From: Clarkia xantiana subsp. parviflora
Lineage: Eukaryota; Streptophyta; Magnoliopsida; Myrtales; Onagraceae
Reading direction: 5' to 3'
Assembly (NCBI GenBank): GCA_036873135.1
Contig: JAPTYO010000005.1
Span: 7,976,166-8,040,165, forward strand
Length of the DNA stretch: 64,000 bases
The translations under genes were made by a program, and so were the position numbers. Within the stretch, counting starts at the first letter, position 1. Each line of letters starts with the position of its first letter. Of the stretch, positions 22,781 through 33,272 are shown piece by piece. A model generated the notes under the pieces. It did not search any database. It was not told where the DNA came from and saw only the letters and a program-made list of their open reading frames with translations.

Positions 22781-25700
22781 ATGTTGGCCAACGTCGGATC
22801 GGTGATCGGGAGCTTGATGTTCTTGTGGGCGGTGTTCAAACAGTACTTCCCGCAACAGCTCCGATCCTCCATGGATAAATACTCGCAGAGAGTGTTGGGC
22901 TTTGTATACCCTTACGTGCAAATCACGTTTCATGAGTTCACCGGAGAGCGGTTCATGCGGAGCGAGGCTTACTCAGCTATCGAGAACTTCCTAAGCATTG
23001 AGTCGTCTTCTCAGGCGAAGCGCCTCAAAGCGGATATACTTAAGAATAATAACCAGTCTCTTGTTCTGAGCATGGATGACAATGAAGAGGTTGCGGATGA
23101 GTTTAATGGAGTTAAGATATGGTGGGCTTTGGGCAAGAACATGGCTAAAACCACCACCTTGTCATATTACCCCACCACAGATGAAAAGAGGTACATATAT
23201 ATATTTATGGTCAAGTATTATTAGTATAATTTACTCACAATGATTTACTCATTTTTACTCTGCATTATGTTAGGGTACCGCTAGCTATACCTGGTTTTTA
23301 TTAAGATTTTTCAATTTTTTTCATTGCCTCATAGTTAAATGTTATAGTTTCTTATTCTTACCATTAGTATATATAGACGAAGCTGAAAATGCTGTTAGAG
23401 TTAAGCATTGGGTCTAGTATAAAATATTTCAGAATGGAAAACGTGAGATTATAAATAATCAAATTAATAATAATTACAAATTTAATAAAAATTACCTATC
23501 ACACAAAATTGAGGGAGTCAATCCTTCTTTCTGTGGTGGTTTCGCCCCTGACCATTAATCTAGAAAGTTATTTCATCACATTATTAATTTAATAAAGAAG
23601 TGAGATATTTATTATATAAAAATATCTAACAAATGGTGTAAGAAATAAGAATATTCTTAAAAGAAAATCAACTTCCAATTCCCTACATTAACAGTTTAAG
23701 ACATAAGGCACGCTACTAGTGTCCTAAAGCATTCTTTCACCATGATTGATTTTTTGTTTTATTTTTATAGGAGGATATATGCTAGTATTCACCGTAAATT
23801 CTACATTTTGCCGAATCACTTAATCAGGCTAAGAGGTGATATTTCATTCTAAAACTAATTGTTTATATAAAGATGTAGCTCCTTTATATGATAATTTAAG
23901 TCAGGCCGTTGGTGTTGTATAACATAATTTTTTTCGGTAAAGAATAGAAAATGAGTTACTAAGAGTCACGTTAAGTCCATCTCGCTACATAATATTTATG
24001 ATTTTCCTACTTATTATAATTTGGAGTTTTTCCAAACAGTATTAGTGAACTAGCATGACATGCGCTGACTCTATTAACGTAACTCTCATCAGCAGACTAG
24101 TATAGCTAAGAGGCCAACCCGTTAAACTCTAATTCTACTTAGCTCTTCATATCCGACATAGTTATGTAATAGTTAATTCTAAGCCGCATCCACATCGATG
24201 GTGTGGTACAACATAACTCACGGTGTGTGGCCTTATTAGGATAGAATTCAACAATTCAGTAGTGGATTGAAGAATTGATGGATTATTAGCTATAAGGGGA
24301 TTTAGATGGGGGGATCCAATTGTGTTTTGGTATGAACCACAGGTACTATCGGCTCACCTTCCATAAGAGACATAGGGGAGTCATAATTGGTACATACCTA
24401 AATCACGTCATGAAGGAAGGAAAGGCAATCAAGGTTCGGAACCGGCAGCGGAAGCTGTACACGAACAATGGTTCGTCGTGGAGCCACGTGGCGTTCGAGC
24501 ATCCGGCCACGTTCCAAACACTAGCTATGGAGTCGGAGAAGAAGCAGGAGATCATGGATGACTTGGTGGCATTTAGTAAGGCGGAGGACTTCTATGCGAG
24601 AATCGGCCGAGCATGGAAGCGCGGGTACCTCCTTTACGGGCCGCCAGGGACGGGCAAGTCGACGATGATTGCCGCCATGGCAAATCTATTAGGGTACATT
24701 ATTATATTTCTAAGGTTTAATAACTAAAAAACTGTCCAAAGTTTACGCTATGTTAAAATTAGGTGTCTGAAATTTGAAATGTTAAAATAGACTGTCCCAA
24801 GTTTCATTTTTGTTGAAATTTGGTGTCTCTGCGCGTCTTTTCATCTCAATTCAATCATTCTCATCAACCCACCCACTCATAATTCATTACTCTTTACTTT
24901 TCACAAGATCGTCAAATTTCACCCAAAAATTGAACATTAAAAAAAAAGTTTCTAGAAGAGTGGTGTTTTTCCAATAACAACATAGCGAGATTTATTTGCC
25001 CAGATGTGACCAACTTTTTAGGTGACGGTCCCGGCAAGATGACGAGAAAGGAGTGTGTATGTGAGCTAGAAATTGACAGACGGTTTCGTCGGAATTGACT
25101 TCTCTAAAGTAATCACACCGAGACACCAAATTTCAATAAAAATGAAATTTGGGACAGTACATTTTAACATTTTAAATTTCAGACACCTAATTTTAACATA
25201 GTGTAAACCTTTGACAGTTTTTTAGTTATTAGCCCTATTTCTAACGACAACGTTGAATGTAGCTAGCTAGCTACTTAAAATGTATATGTGATTATATATA
25301 TATAATTAATTAACTGGGGATGAACAGGTATGATATATACGATGTTGAGCTGACAGCTGTGAAGGATAACACCGAACTGAGGAAGCTATTAATCGAGACG
25401 TCCAGTAAATCCATCATTGTCATCGAGGACATTGACTGCTCCCTCGACCTCACTGGTAGGTTGTGTTTGGGTTGAATAATATCGACTGCCAATTTCTCAA
25501 ACAATACGATACGACATGAAATAATTGTATTAATTAATGCAAACTACTATGATAGAATGAATAATAATAATATGACAGCACATGCATAATTAAGTATAAT
25601 TTCTATGTCGTCTAATTTATATATTTATATTTCACGATATGACACACGGTAAACTGTATTAGCAAATCTGATTCCTAAGTAAGTTTTTTGAATAAGTTTA

Positions 25701-26550
25701 TGTTACAGTTAGTTTACGTTTTAAAGTTTGTGAACTCTATTTTAAGAAATAGTAATTAATATTGGTTGGATCAACTAATAAAACGAGTTGCATTCTGCAG
25801 GGTGACCCTAGGTCGAATCTAGGTCCCGTCCCGAAATTGCGTAATTAATCTTTGTTAATAATTTTTTTTAATCTACTCATAGTTTTTATCATATGAAGTT
25901 TACTGTTTTAATATTTGATTGATAAGATTCGAATGCAACTGAAACTGATTAACACTTAACACAACAACATAAGTACATCTTGCGTGTCTGTATTTAGTAA
26001 GTTTGACCCTATAGACTTATTGACACACAAAATTACATGTTTTGTTCTGACAGGTCAACGCAGGGAGAACAAGAACAGAAAGGAAGACGGCGGCAATGAC
26101 GAGAATAACCCGATGAAGAAATTCGCACCATCACCTGAAGAGACGAGATCGAGCAAGGTTACTCTTTCGGGACTCTTGAACTTCATCGACGGCCTTTGGT
26201 CGGCCTGCGGCGGTGAGAGACTCATTGTTTTCACCACCAACCACGTTGAGAAGCTCGACCCGGCACTCATTCGGAAAGGACGAATGGATAAACACATCGA
26301 ATTGTCTTACTGTAGCTTTCAAGCATTCAAAGTGCTCGCTAAAAACTATCTTGCTCTCGAGTTGCACCCCATGTTTGGAGCCATAAAGGAGCTGCTTGAG
26401 GAGGTTGAGATAACTCCGGCTGATGTGGCAGAGCATTTGATGTTCGGAGACGCTGAAAAGTGCTTGAACAGCTTAACCCGATCTCTCCGGGCGATGAAAT
26501 GCGGTGGGGAAGCAGCCGGTGAGAACGGGGTACTCACTTTATTATCATAG
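22781..26550 (+). CDS. AAA-ATPase, BCS1/ASD-like (four exons)
   Basis: This gene encodes a membrane-anchored AAA-type ATPase of the plant ASD/AATP1/BCS1-like family. Such proteins sit in mitochondrial or ER membranes and remodel substrates using ATP; some respond to stress or pathogens. The exact substrate cannot be inferred. Exons at 22781-23190, 24343-24693, 25328-25455 and 26054-26550 join in frame with GT-AG introns to 461 residues. A hydrophobic segment lies at about residues 5-22, followed by the AAA-associated N-terminal domain to about 120. Walker A GPPGTGKST is at 236-244, Walker B IIVIEDID near 283-290, sensor-1-like FTTN and the RKGRMD arginine region in exon 4. The ATG at 22781 is chosen because it is the first ATG in frame and the paralogue starts equivalently. 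Introns are unusual for this mostly intronless family, and intron 2 contains a MITE. The C-terminal charged tail of the paralogue is missing. All catalytic motifs are intact. Confidence 0.93.
24714..25235. mobile_element. Mutator-type MITE in intron 2 of AAA-ATPase gene 1
   Basis: The perfect 9-bp direct duplication TATTTCTAA (24705-24713 and 25236-25244) flanks a 522-bp element. Its ends are inverted repeats: the left starts GGTTTAATAACTAAAAAAC and the right, reversed, starts GGGCTAATAACTAAAAAAC. Similarity of the arms continues for about 110 bp. It has no ORF. A 9-bp duplication is typical of Mutator-like elements. It leaves the intron 2 splice sites (24694 and 25327) intact. Confidence 0.88.
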
Positions 26551-26898
26551 TTTCAGCGGTAATATATGAAAAACTATGATTATAGATTCACAAATTTTAA
26601 TCTCTCTTGTTTTATAATCTAACAACGCTTTCAATTTTCAGTCCCTACTATATATATATATATTTCCACTTTTTTCATTGTCATATTATTGTTCATTAGT
26701 TAAAGTGGAACAAAATACTAAGGTATCCTTATTGGATTATTGGATTGTCCTCCACCTCATATATAGACTCTCATCTAGCAGAATTAAATAACTAAATATT
26801 AGTGGATTAAGTATTGTAAAATATAATAACAAAACTCATCAATACTTAATAGAAAATTATAATTAAATTGGAGTTACTTTTAATATATTTATGTTGGC
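26551..26898. other. 3' flank of AAA-ATPase gene 1
   Basis: This AT-rich sequence probably contains the 3' untranslated region. No definite polyadenylation site can be called. It is bounded by the CACTA terminus at 26899. Confidence 0.35.
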
Positions 26899-26923
26899 CA
26901 CTACAAGAAAATTGACAATTTCT
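26899..26923 (+). mobile_element. CACTA transposon terminus (left part)
   Basis: CACTACAAGAAAATTGACAA begins here. CACTACAAGAAAA is the terminal repeat of En/Spm-type elements. The sequence is cut after 25 bases by the copia insertion and resumes at 32476. Confidence 0.75.
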
Positions 26924-27272
26924 TGTGAAGAACTGAAACCCTAACCCTAGATCATAAGAGAGAATTTGGGAGAAAAGGTTTGAACTGTGATTTGTGGCTC
27001 ACCGAATTAGGGGATTAACCCTAACCCTCACCTATTTATATGGGCGGGGTCCCGAGTAAATACTCAAGGGTCCCCTAAGTTTGTATAACCTCCAAATAAG
27101 TCCCAAATACAATTGGACTTCTATGAACCGATCCAACCAACTCGAACGGGCCAAACATGAGGCAAATTGGGCCAAAACCCAATAAGCATAACCATCACCA
27201 CGGGACAATATCCGAAACGGGCCAGAGAGCCGGACTTGGCCTTACAGGCCCAAGATTGGCCAATTCTCAACA
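26924..27272 (-). repeat. 3' LTR of young copia
   Basis: TGTGAAGAACTG to TTCTCAACA on the + strand, apparently identical to 32122-32470. It contains a duplicated AACCCTAACCCT telomere-like word at both ends of its first 110 bp. Confidence 0.96.
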
Positions 27273-27412
27273 CTCCCCCTCAATCTGGGACTGTAAGCAT
27301 CCAATAACAGGACTGCTCGAAAAACACTCCCCCTTAATAACAAAGCCAACAAATCGAAACCATCAGGGCACAAAAAATGCCTTTTAAGACTCAGAAACAA
27401 TTTCATCATTGT

Positions 27413-29671
27413 CTATTTTAACACCAGGAAATATATTGGCCATCCCAACTTATCCACTAGATAGTTGTGTTGCCTTTTCGCTAAAGCCTTGGTAAACACA
27501 TCTGCCAACTGTTCACTTGAACTAATATAACCAGCCTGCACTGTTCCATCCAACATTTTCTCACGGACAAAATGACAATCAATTTCAATGTGTTTAGTTC
27601 TCTCATGAAAAATAGGATTAGAAGCAATTTGTAAAGCCGCCTTATTATCACAAAATAACTTTGAAGGAACCTTTTGCAGAAAACCAAGTTCATTTAGCAA
27701 ACCACGCAACCAAACAATCTCAGAAACAACGTGCCCAATGCTTCTGTATTCTGCTTCAGCAGATGACTTAGAAACAGTTTCATGCTTTTTTACTTTCCAA
27801 GAAATAATAGAGTCACCCAACTTTACACAGTATCCAGTGAGTGACCTCCTGGACTCCACACAATTTCCCCAGTCAGAATCACAATACGCAGCCAATTCTG
27901 GCAGACTGGTAGAGGAAAACAATAACCCTTTTCCAGGTTCTAATTTTATATATCTCACAACACGAAGTGCTGCATCAAAATGTGACTGCTTGGGGGCAGT
28001 AAGATATTGACTAAGGTTCTGCACAGCAAAACTAATGTCAGGCCTTGTAATGGTCAAATATAAAAGCTTTCCAATCAACCTCCTATAGGGAGTAATATCA
28101 TCCAACAAAGCATCATTCTGATTAATCAACAAGGCATCATCATATTTCTTGCTGGTAAGGCTGGAATTAGATTCCATAGGGGTTTTGGCTGGTTTTGCTC
28201 CAGCTAAACCTGCCTCTGAAATCAATTCCAACGCATATTTTCTTTGACAAAGAACCAATCCTTTATTAGACCTAGCTATCTCAATACCCAAAAAATACTG
28301 TAATTCACCCAAGTCTTTCATTTTAAAATTAGAGGTCAGAACATGCTTTAACTCTGTGATTAATCTAGCACTGTTACCAGTAATCAGAAGATCATCCACA
28401 TAAACCAGCAGTAATACCCATTCATCATTATCATGCTTGGTGAATAAAGAATAATCATACATGGATTGAGTATAACCAGATGCTATTAAAGAATCAGTAA
28501 GCTTCCTATTCCACTGTCTAGAGGCTTGTTTTAATCCATACAAAGATTTTCGTAATCTACAGACAACATTCACCCCCTGATTACGAAAACCTTGAGGAGG
28601 AGTCATATAGACTTCCTCTTCTAAATCACCTTGCAAGAATGCATTAAAAACATCCATTTGGAAAAGGGGCCAACCAGAAATAGCAGCAAGTGACAGAACA
28701 AGTCTAACAGTATTCATCTTTACCACAGGAGAAAAAGTCTCAAAATAATCAATGCCATGCTTTTGCTTATAACCTTTGGCAACCAAACGAGCTTTATACC
28801 TTTCTAAGCTACCATCAGCATTATACTTCAATTTATATACCCACTTACAGCCTATGGATTTCTTACCTGGTGGCAATGGGACAAGTTCCCAAGTACCATT
28901 ACCTTCCAAGGCAGATATCTCATTCTGCATTGCAGTGACCCATCCTGGATCTTGGGCAGCCTCCTCAAAGCTGTTTGGCTCCACAAGTTTGGAAATGTTA
29001 GCTACAAATGAACTATATGGGACAGAAACATTAGAATAGCCAACAAAATTGTTCACAGGATACAAACTGGAACTAGTGTTTACAACAAAATCTCCACTGG
29101 TCATCCAAATGGGAGGTTTCCTTTCACGGATTGAGTGTCTGAGAGGAGGTGCATCAGAAGTATGGTTAGCATCTATATCTCCATCATTTGCAGGGGCAAT
29201 AGCATCAGTATCAGATGGTACATCATTTGCTGAATTAGAATCACCAACATCTATTTGAGAAGAGATATTATTCTCAGGTGAAGTATGCAAATTAACACCA
29301 TCATCAAAACCAACATCAACAGGATCATTTTCACAAAAAAGGGGCAGAGGATCACATTTACTACCAGAAAAATGGAATATATCTTCAAAGAATTTAGCAT
29401 CTCTACTAACAAAAAAATTCTTTGATTCCAAGTCAAAAAGTCTATATCCTTTTTGTTTATCAGAATATCCCATAAACACAGAAGGAATCCCTCTGGCAGC
29501 CAATTTGTCCACTACTAACACCCTTTTTGCAAGACAATAGCAACCAAAAACTCTTAAATGGCTCAAATCAGGTTTCTTGTTAGAAAAAACTTCAATGGGG
29601 GACTTTCCATTTAAAACAAATGTGGGCAAGAGGTTTATCAAATAGCATGCAGTTAAAACACAGTCCCCCAA
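27413..29671 (-). CDS. copia pol, integrase C-terminus to RNase H
   Basis: This 752-residue frame continues the polyprotein after the frame break near 29667. Residues 1-110 are the integrase C-terminal region, with GKSPIEVFSNKKPDLSHLRVFG. An acidic linker runs to about 170. Reverse transcriptase spans about 260-500, with the first catalytic Asp in FQMDVFNAFLQGDLEEE (Asp 340) and the YVDDLL box at 424-428. The GTP-like MDVFNAF differs from the usual copia MDVKNAF by Lys to Phe. RNase H follows from about 600, with AAYCDSDWGNC, SSAEAEYRS and LFCDNKAALQIASNP, and the frame ends with DVFTKAL and a short tail. No internal stop is present. It is flanked by the polypurine tract and 3' LTR. Confidence 0.95.
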   Translation of the reverse strand: MGDCVLTACYLINLLPTFVLNGKSPIEVFSNKKPDLSHLRVFGCYCLAKRVLVVDKLAARGIPSVFMGYSDKQKGYRLFDLESKNFFVSRDAKFFEDIFHFSGSKCDPLPLFCENDPVDVGFDDGVNLHTSPENNISSQIDVGDSNSANDVPSDTDAIAPANDGDIDANHTSDAPPLRHSIRERKPPIWMTSGDFVVNTSSSLYPVNNFVGYSNVSVPYSSFVANISKLVEPNSFEEAAQDPGWVTAMQNEISALEGNGTWELVPLPPGKKSIGCKWVYKLKYNADGSLERYKARLVAKGYKQKHGIDYFETFSPVVKMNTVRLVLSLAAISGWPLFQMDVFNAFLQGDLEEEVYMTPPQGFRNQGVNVVCRLRKSLYGLKQASRQWNRKLTDSLIASGYTQSMYDYSLFTKHDNDEWVLLLVYVDDLLITGNSARLITELKHVLTSNFKMKDLGELQYFLGIEIARSNKGLVLCQRKYALELISEAGLAGAKPAKTPMESNSSLTSKKYDDALLINQNDALLDDITPYRRLIGKLLYLTITRPDISFAVQNLSQYLTAPKQSHFDAALRVVRYIKLEPGKGLLFSSTSLPELAAYCDSDWGNCVESRRSLTGYCVKLGDSIISWKVKKHETVSKSSAEAEYRSIGHVVSEIVWLRGLLNELGFLQKVPSKLFCDNKAALQIASNPIFHERTKHIEIDCHFVREKMLDGTVQAGYISSSEQLADVFTKALAKRQHNYLVDKLGWPIYFLVLK

Positions 29672-31848
29672 AATTTGTTAGGAATAGAAGCCTGTAATTT
29701 CAAAGCCCTTGCAACTTCGAGCAAATGCCTATGTTTTCTCTCAACCCTACCATTTTGTTGAGGGGTGTAGGAGCATGATGTCTGATGGAGTATACCCTTT
29801 TGTTCAAATTTTTTTTGTAAGTGATCACTAAAAAACTCACCACCATTATCACTACGAAAAACCTTGATCATCTTACCAAATTGAGTATACACCATTGTGA
29901 CAAAATTTCTCAAAATTTCTGCTACATCACTTTTAAAATTTATTAAGAAAACCCAAGTCACACGAGAATGATCATCAACCAAAGTAAGGAAATATTTTTT
30001 GTGATCATATGTAGCAGTATGGTAGGGGCCCCAAACATCACTATGGATTAAATCAAAATTATCATTTGCTCTATTATCAGATTTGTGGAAAGGATGTCTA
30101 GTGAGTTTTGCAAGAGGACAAATAAGGCAATCATCAATTACAAGGCTTTTATTATCAACAGAACTGAGGGGTCCAATATGCTGCAATGCTTTGATAGAAG
30201 CATGCCCTAATCTTTTATGCCACAGCTGAACAGGCATTTTATTCATACTATTCAAGGCAAAAGGAAAATTGAGCTTGCTATTAGGTTTTAGAAAATACAG
30301 ACCAGCATGGAGTTCACCACTGGCCAATACCCTCCCACTTGAGGGGTCCTGTAAAATGGCAAAGTTGGGAAAAAAATTTGCAGAACATTTTAAATCTCTA
30401 GTTAATTGAGAAACTGAAATAAGACTGAATTGAAAATCAGGTAGATATAAAATGTTTCTCAAATATTTTCCATCTGCAAATTCAAAATCCCCAGTACCAA
30501 CAGCAAGAGAGCTCAATCCATTTGGTAATTGAACCTTGGTGTTATTCACAGTTTTGAAATTCTTTAACCAACTTAAATTGTTGGTCATATGGTTACTAGC
30601 ACCAGTGTCCAATATCCAATGGCTATTCCTATCATAGTATGAGGGAAAAGATTTTATACCAGCAGCAATGACATTAGAGTCATCTGAGGTGATTGCAGTG
30701 GCCACTGAAGCTCCATTGCCTCCAAACCTCTTCATGAAAGCATCAAACTGCTCAGCTGTGAAAGTGATCCCCCCTTGAAGGTTTTGGGTGGGGGGGTTGT
30801 TCAGAAAATCCCCTCCATCCTTTGCAGAAGCAGCATTTGCCTTAACAGTGGGCAATTTCCCTTTTATTGAGTCTCTGTACTTGAAGCAATTGTCCTTGCA
30901 GTGACCTTTCTTCTTGCAAAAGTCACATCCCTTGGAATAGCATCTCTCCACAGAATGTCCCTTCTTTTTACAGAAGACACATTCAAGGTTAGGATTGTTG
31001 AATTTTCTTCCTTTACCTTCATCACTAACAGTAGCAATAACATTCAAACCAGCATTGTTCCCATCAGCATACATCGAGGCACTAATATCCCTTTGACTCT
31101 CCTCCTGCATCAGAGTGGCATAAGCCTGATTCAGGGAGGGCAGGGGAGTCCAAAGGAGGAGATTGCTCCTAATGTTCGAGAAACTCTCATTCAACCCCAT
31201 CAAGAATTGGAACAGCCTTTGGTTGTCTCTGTGTTCAAGGTGCTTCTTGAATTTGTCATCATCAATGTGAGGGAGAGCACAAGCCGTGTCATACTCAATC
31301 CACAGACTCTTTAGTTTTGTGAAGAAAATCGAAATGGAATCCATGCCCTGTCTGCACAAGGTAATCTCTCTATGCAATTGATAAATCCTAGAACCATTCA
31401 CTTTATCGAAGCGCTCACGCAAATCTTTCCAGGCACAATAAGCACTTTCAGAGTACATGATTCCATCTGATATATCGTCAGAAATAGAATTGATAATCCA
31501 GCCAAAAACTACAGCATTGCACCTATCCCACAGATCATGGAGCTTAGCATCAAAAGACTCACGCACACAGGATCCAGTTATAAAACCGAGTTTATTCTTG
31601 CCTAACAATATAATCTGCATACCACGACTCCATTTTCTATAATTCTCCTGACCGGTCAGTTTCACAGAGATCAAGTTCTGGCCAGGATTGTCACTTGCAT
31701 GTAAGAAAAGAGGATGATAAGAATGAACCTCTGAAGTCAAATCGAAGTTCTGATCCATAATCACGCCATCAAGATTGGAGCCACCACCGGTTGCGAAGAT
31801 AGGACCCTTTGATTTCTCAGGATCGTCAACTAAATCGCCATCCGACAT
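29653..31848 (-). CDS. copia gag, protease and integrase N-terminal two thirds
   Basis: The 731-residue frame starts at the ATG at 31848, about 260 bases inside the primer site. Gag (UBN2 type) spans about residues 50-255. Two CCHC knuckles lie at 290-303 and 308-321, an unusual tandem arrangement. The aspartic protease motif is WILDTGASNHMT at 411-422. The pre-integrase HKRLGHASIKAL is at 544-555 with a downstream CLICPLAK. The integrase core has its catalytic residues in HSDVW (Asp 604), FRSDNGGEF (Asp 667) and GRVERKH (Glu 703). The frame ends a few codons later in KFWGTVF instead of continuing, because one G is missing from a G run relative to the family. Confidence 0.95.
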   Translation of the reverse strand: MSDGDLVDDPEKSKGPIFATGGGSNLDGVIMDQNFDLTSEVHSYHPLFLHASDNPGQNLISVKLTGQENYRKWSRGMQIILLGKNKLGFITGSCVRESFDAKLHDLWDRCNAVVFGWIINSISDDISDGIMYSESAYCAWKDLRERFDKVNGSRIYQLHREITLCRQGMDSISIFFTKLKSLWIEYDTACALPHIDDDKFKKHLEHRDNQRLFQFLMGLNESFSNIRSNLLLWTPLPSLNQAYATLMQEESQRDISASMYADGNNAGLNVIATVSDEGKGRKFNNPNLECVFCKKKGHSVERCYSKGCDFCKKKGHCKDNCFKYRDSIKGKLPTVKANAASAKDGGDFLNNPPTQNLQGGITFTAEQFDAFMKRFGGNGASVATAITSDDSNVIAAGIKSFPSYYDRNSHWILDTGASNHMTNNLSWLKNFKTVNNTKVQLPNGLSSLAVGTGDFEFADGKYLRNILYLPDFQFSLISVSQLTRDLKCSANFFPNFAILQDPSSGRVLASGELHAGLYFLKPNSKLNFPFALNSMNKMPVQLWHKRLGHASIKALQHIGPLSSVDNKSLVIDDCLICPLAKLTRHPFHKSDNRANDNFDLIHSDVWGPYHTATYDHKKYFLTLVDDHSRVTWVFLINFKSDVAEILRNFVTMVYTQFGKMIKVFRSDNGGEFFSDHLQKKFEQKGILHQTSCSYTPQQNGRVERKHRHLLEVARALKLQASIPNKFWGTVF

Positions 31849-32109
31849 GGTTGTAGGTAAGAGGAGTGTGAATCGTCAAGAAACGAAGCGACAGAACGCG
31901 CAAAAGCCAGAAGAACCAGCAAGGTCACCGAATCGATGCAGATGAATACCAGAGCACAACGAATCGAGTGATTCGTTCAGGAAGAAACAACGAATCGTCG
32001 GAAAGACGAACCGTCGCGGAGACGATTCGAAGCACGCCGCGGAGGAAAACGTCGAGGATGATCGGAGAACAGCCAGGAACGAAGAAGAAGGCTTAATCAG
32101 CCTCCATTC

Positions 32110-32121
32110 GCTCTGATACCA
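32110..32121 (-). other. primer binding site (initiator tRNA-Met type)
   Basis: GCTCTGATACCA on the + strand abuts the 5' LTR at 32122. Confidence 0.92.
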
Positions 32122-32470
32122 TGTGAAGAACTGAAACCCTAACCCTAGATCATAAGAGAGAATTTGGGAGAAAAGGTTTGAACTGTGATTTGTGGCTCAC
32201 CGAATTAGGGGATTAACCCTAACCCTCACCTATTTATATGGGCGGGGTCCCGAGTAAATACTCAAGGGTCCCCTAAGTTTGTATAACCTCCAAATAAGTC
32301 CCAAATACAATTGGACTTCTATGAACCGATCCAACCAACTCGAACGGGCCAAACATGAGGCAAATTGGGCCAAAACCCAATAAGCATAACCATCACCACG
32401 GGACAATATCCGAAACGGGCCAGAGAGCCGGACTTGGCCTTACAGGCCCAAGATTGGCCAATTCTCAACA
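32122..32470 (-). repeat. 5' LTR of young copia
   Basis: Partner of 26924-27272, with no difference seen on direct reading. It is followed by the duplication TTTCT. A CACCTATTTATATGGG stretch is a possible TATA region. Confidence 0.95.
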
Positions 32471-32475
32471 TTTCT

Positions 32476-32680
32476 TACAACGTTTTTTAAGGAAACTAAG
32501 AATTTTCTAAGAATTTATTATTTTTTGAGGGATTTTCAAAGAATTTTTAAGGAATTATTTAGCCAATTTTTTTTGTTAGGGGTCATTTCTTTTATAAAAA
32601 ATTTGAATGTTGTATTTGTAAGGGATTTTCACAATTCCCTTACAAATAAGGTTATATGTACCTTGTTTCGTCCTAAACCG
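32476..32680 (+). mobile_element. CACTA transposon terminus (right part)
   Basis: Sequence resumes from the CACTA end at 26899-26923 and runs into AT-rich DNA with a small palindrome, AAGGGATTTTCACAATTCCCTT, near 32620. No matching TAGTG end or transposase frame follows, so only one subterminal region survives. Confidence 0.5.
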
Positions 32681-33260
32681 CTGGATGCAACGACCTTGAC
32701 GAATCCCCAAGTTATCGTCGTGTCGGATCCTTCCTTCTCGTGCTCCTTTCTTCACACCGAATCGTCTGGACCTAGGGGGTGGTGCCGGTTGAGCCCTCTC
32801 CGATGCTAAAATGAGATTTCTAGAGAGAGAAAGCTAGAGAGAAGTCAGAGCTCTTAAGCCAATCTCAAGTTGAATTGTCTCAAATGAATGGCCTAGGTCC
32901 CCTATTTATAGATAACCTTAGAACCGATTCCGGTTTTTGAGCGGTTTGACGACGGTTTTAGAGAAAATGTGAACCGTCGTCTGGTTTGATCAAGGTTGGC
33001 TATTGGAAACTCTAACTTAGTGTGATGGCACAAAGGGAACACGTGCGTCGCGAATGACGACTTGGGTTACATCGGATTCGGGCCATCCCGACGTACTCCG
33101 GGTCGTCATGAGCAATCCGGAGGTCCAGTCCGGGCGCGTTTGTCGCGCGTCCGGACCGTTTTGAACCTCGGGGACGTTTTTTCGAACCGTTTATGTGATT
33201 TTGACGTGTTTACGAAGTCCGGAATATAAATACGAACCCGAATTGGGCGAATATCCATCA
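32681..33260 (-). repeat. LTR-like end of a Tat-type gypsy element
   Basis: The high-coordinate edge reads CATCATTTGCCCCCGAG on the + strand. It closely resembles, in reverse, the polypurine tract and LTR start of the complete gypsy at 61535-61560. The stretch below it would be a 3' LTR on the minus strand. It contains a CCTATTTATAG promoter-like motif near 32900. The low-coordinate boundary is uncertain and no partner LTR was identified. Confidence 0.55.
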
Positions 33261-33272
33261 TTTGCCCCCGAG
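33261..33272 (-). other. polypurine tract
   Basis: ACTCGGGGGCAAA on the minus strand directly precedes the LTR-like edge at 33260. The complete gypsy has CTTGGGGGCAAA in the equivalent place. Confidence 0.6.

Larger units (their letters stand above)
26924..32470 (-). mobile_element. nearly intact Ty1/copia retrotransposon
   Basis: The 349-bp LTRs (26924-27272 and 32122-32470) read as identical. The target duplication TTTCT (26919-26923, 32471-32475) is perfect. A tRNA-Met primer site is at 32110-32121 and a polypurine tract GATTGAGGGGGAG (minus strand) abuts 27273. The two ORFs cover all copia domains in the order gag, protease, integrase, RT, RNase H, and are separated by one frame break in a short G run. 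This is the youngest insertion in the window by LTR comparison. It sits inside a CACTA terminus about 370 bp after the stop codon of AAA-ATPase gene 1. Confidence 0.96.
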
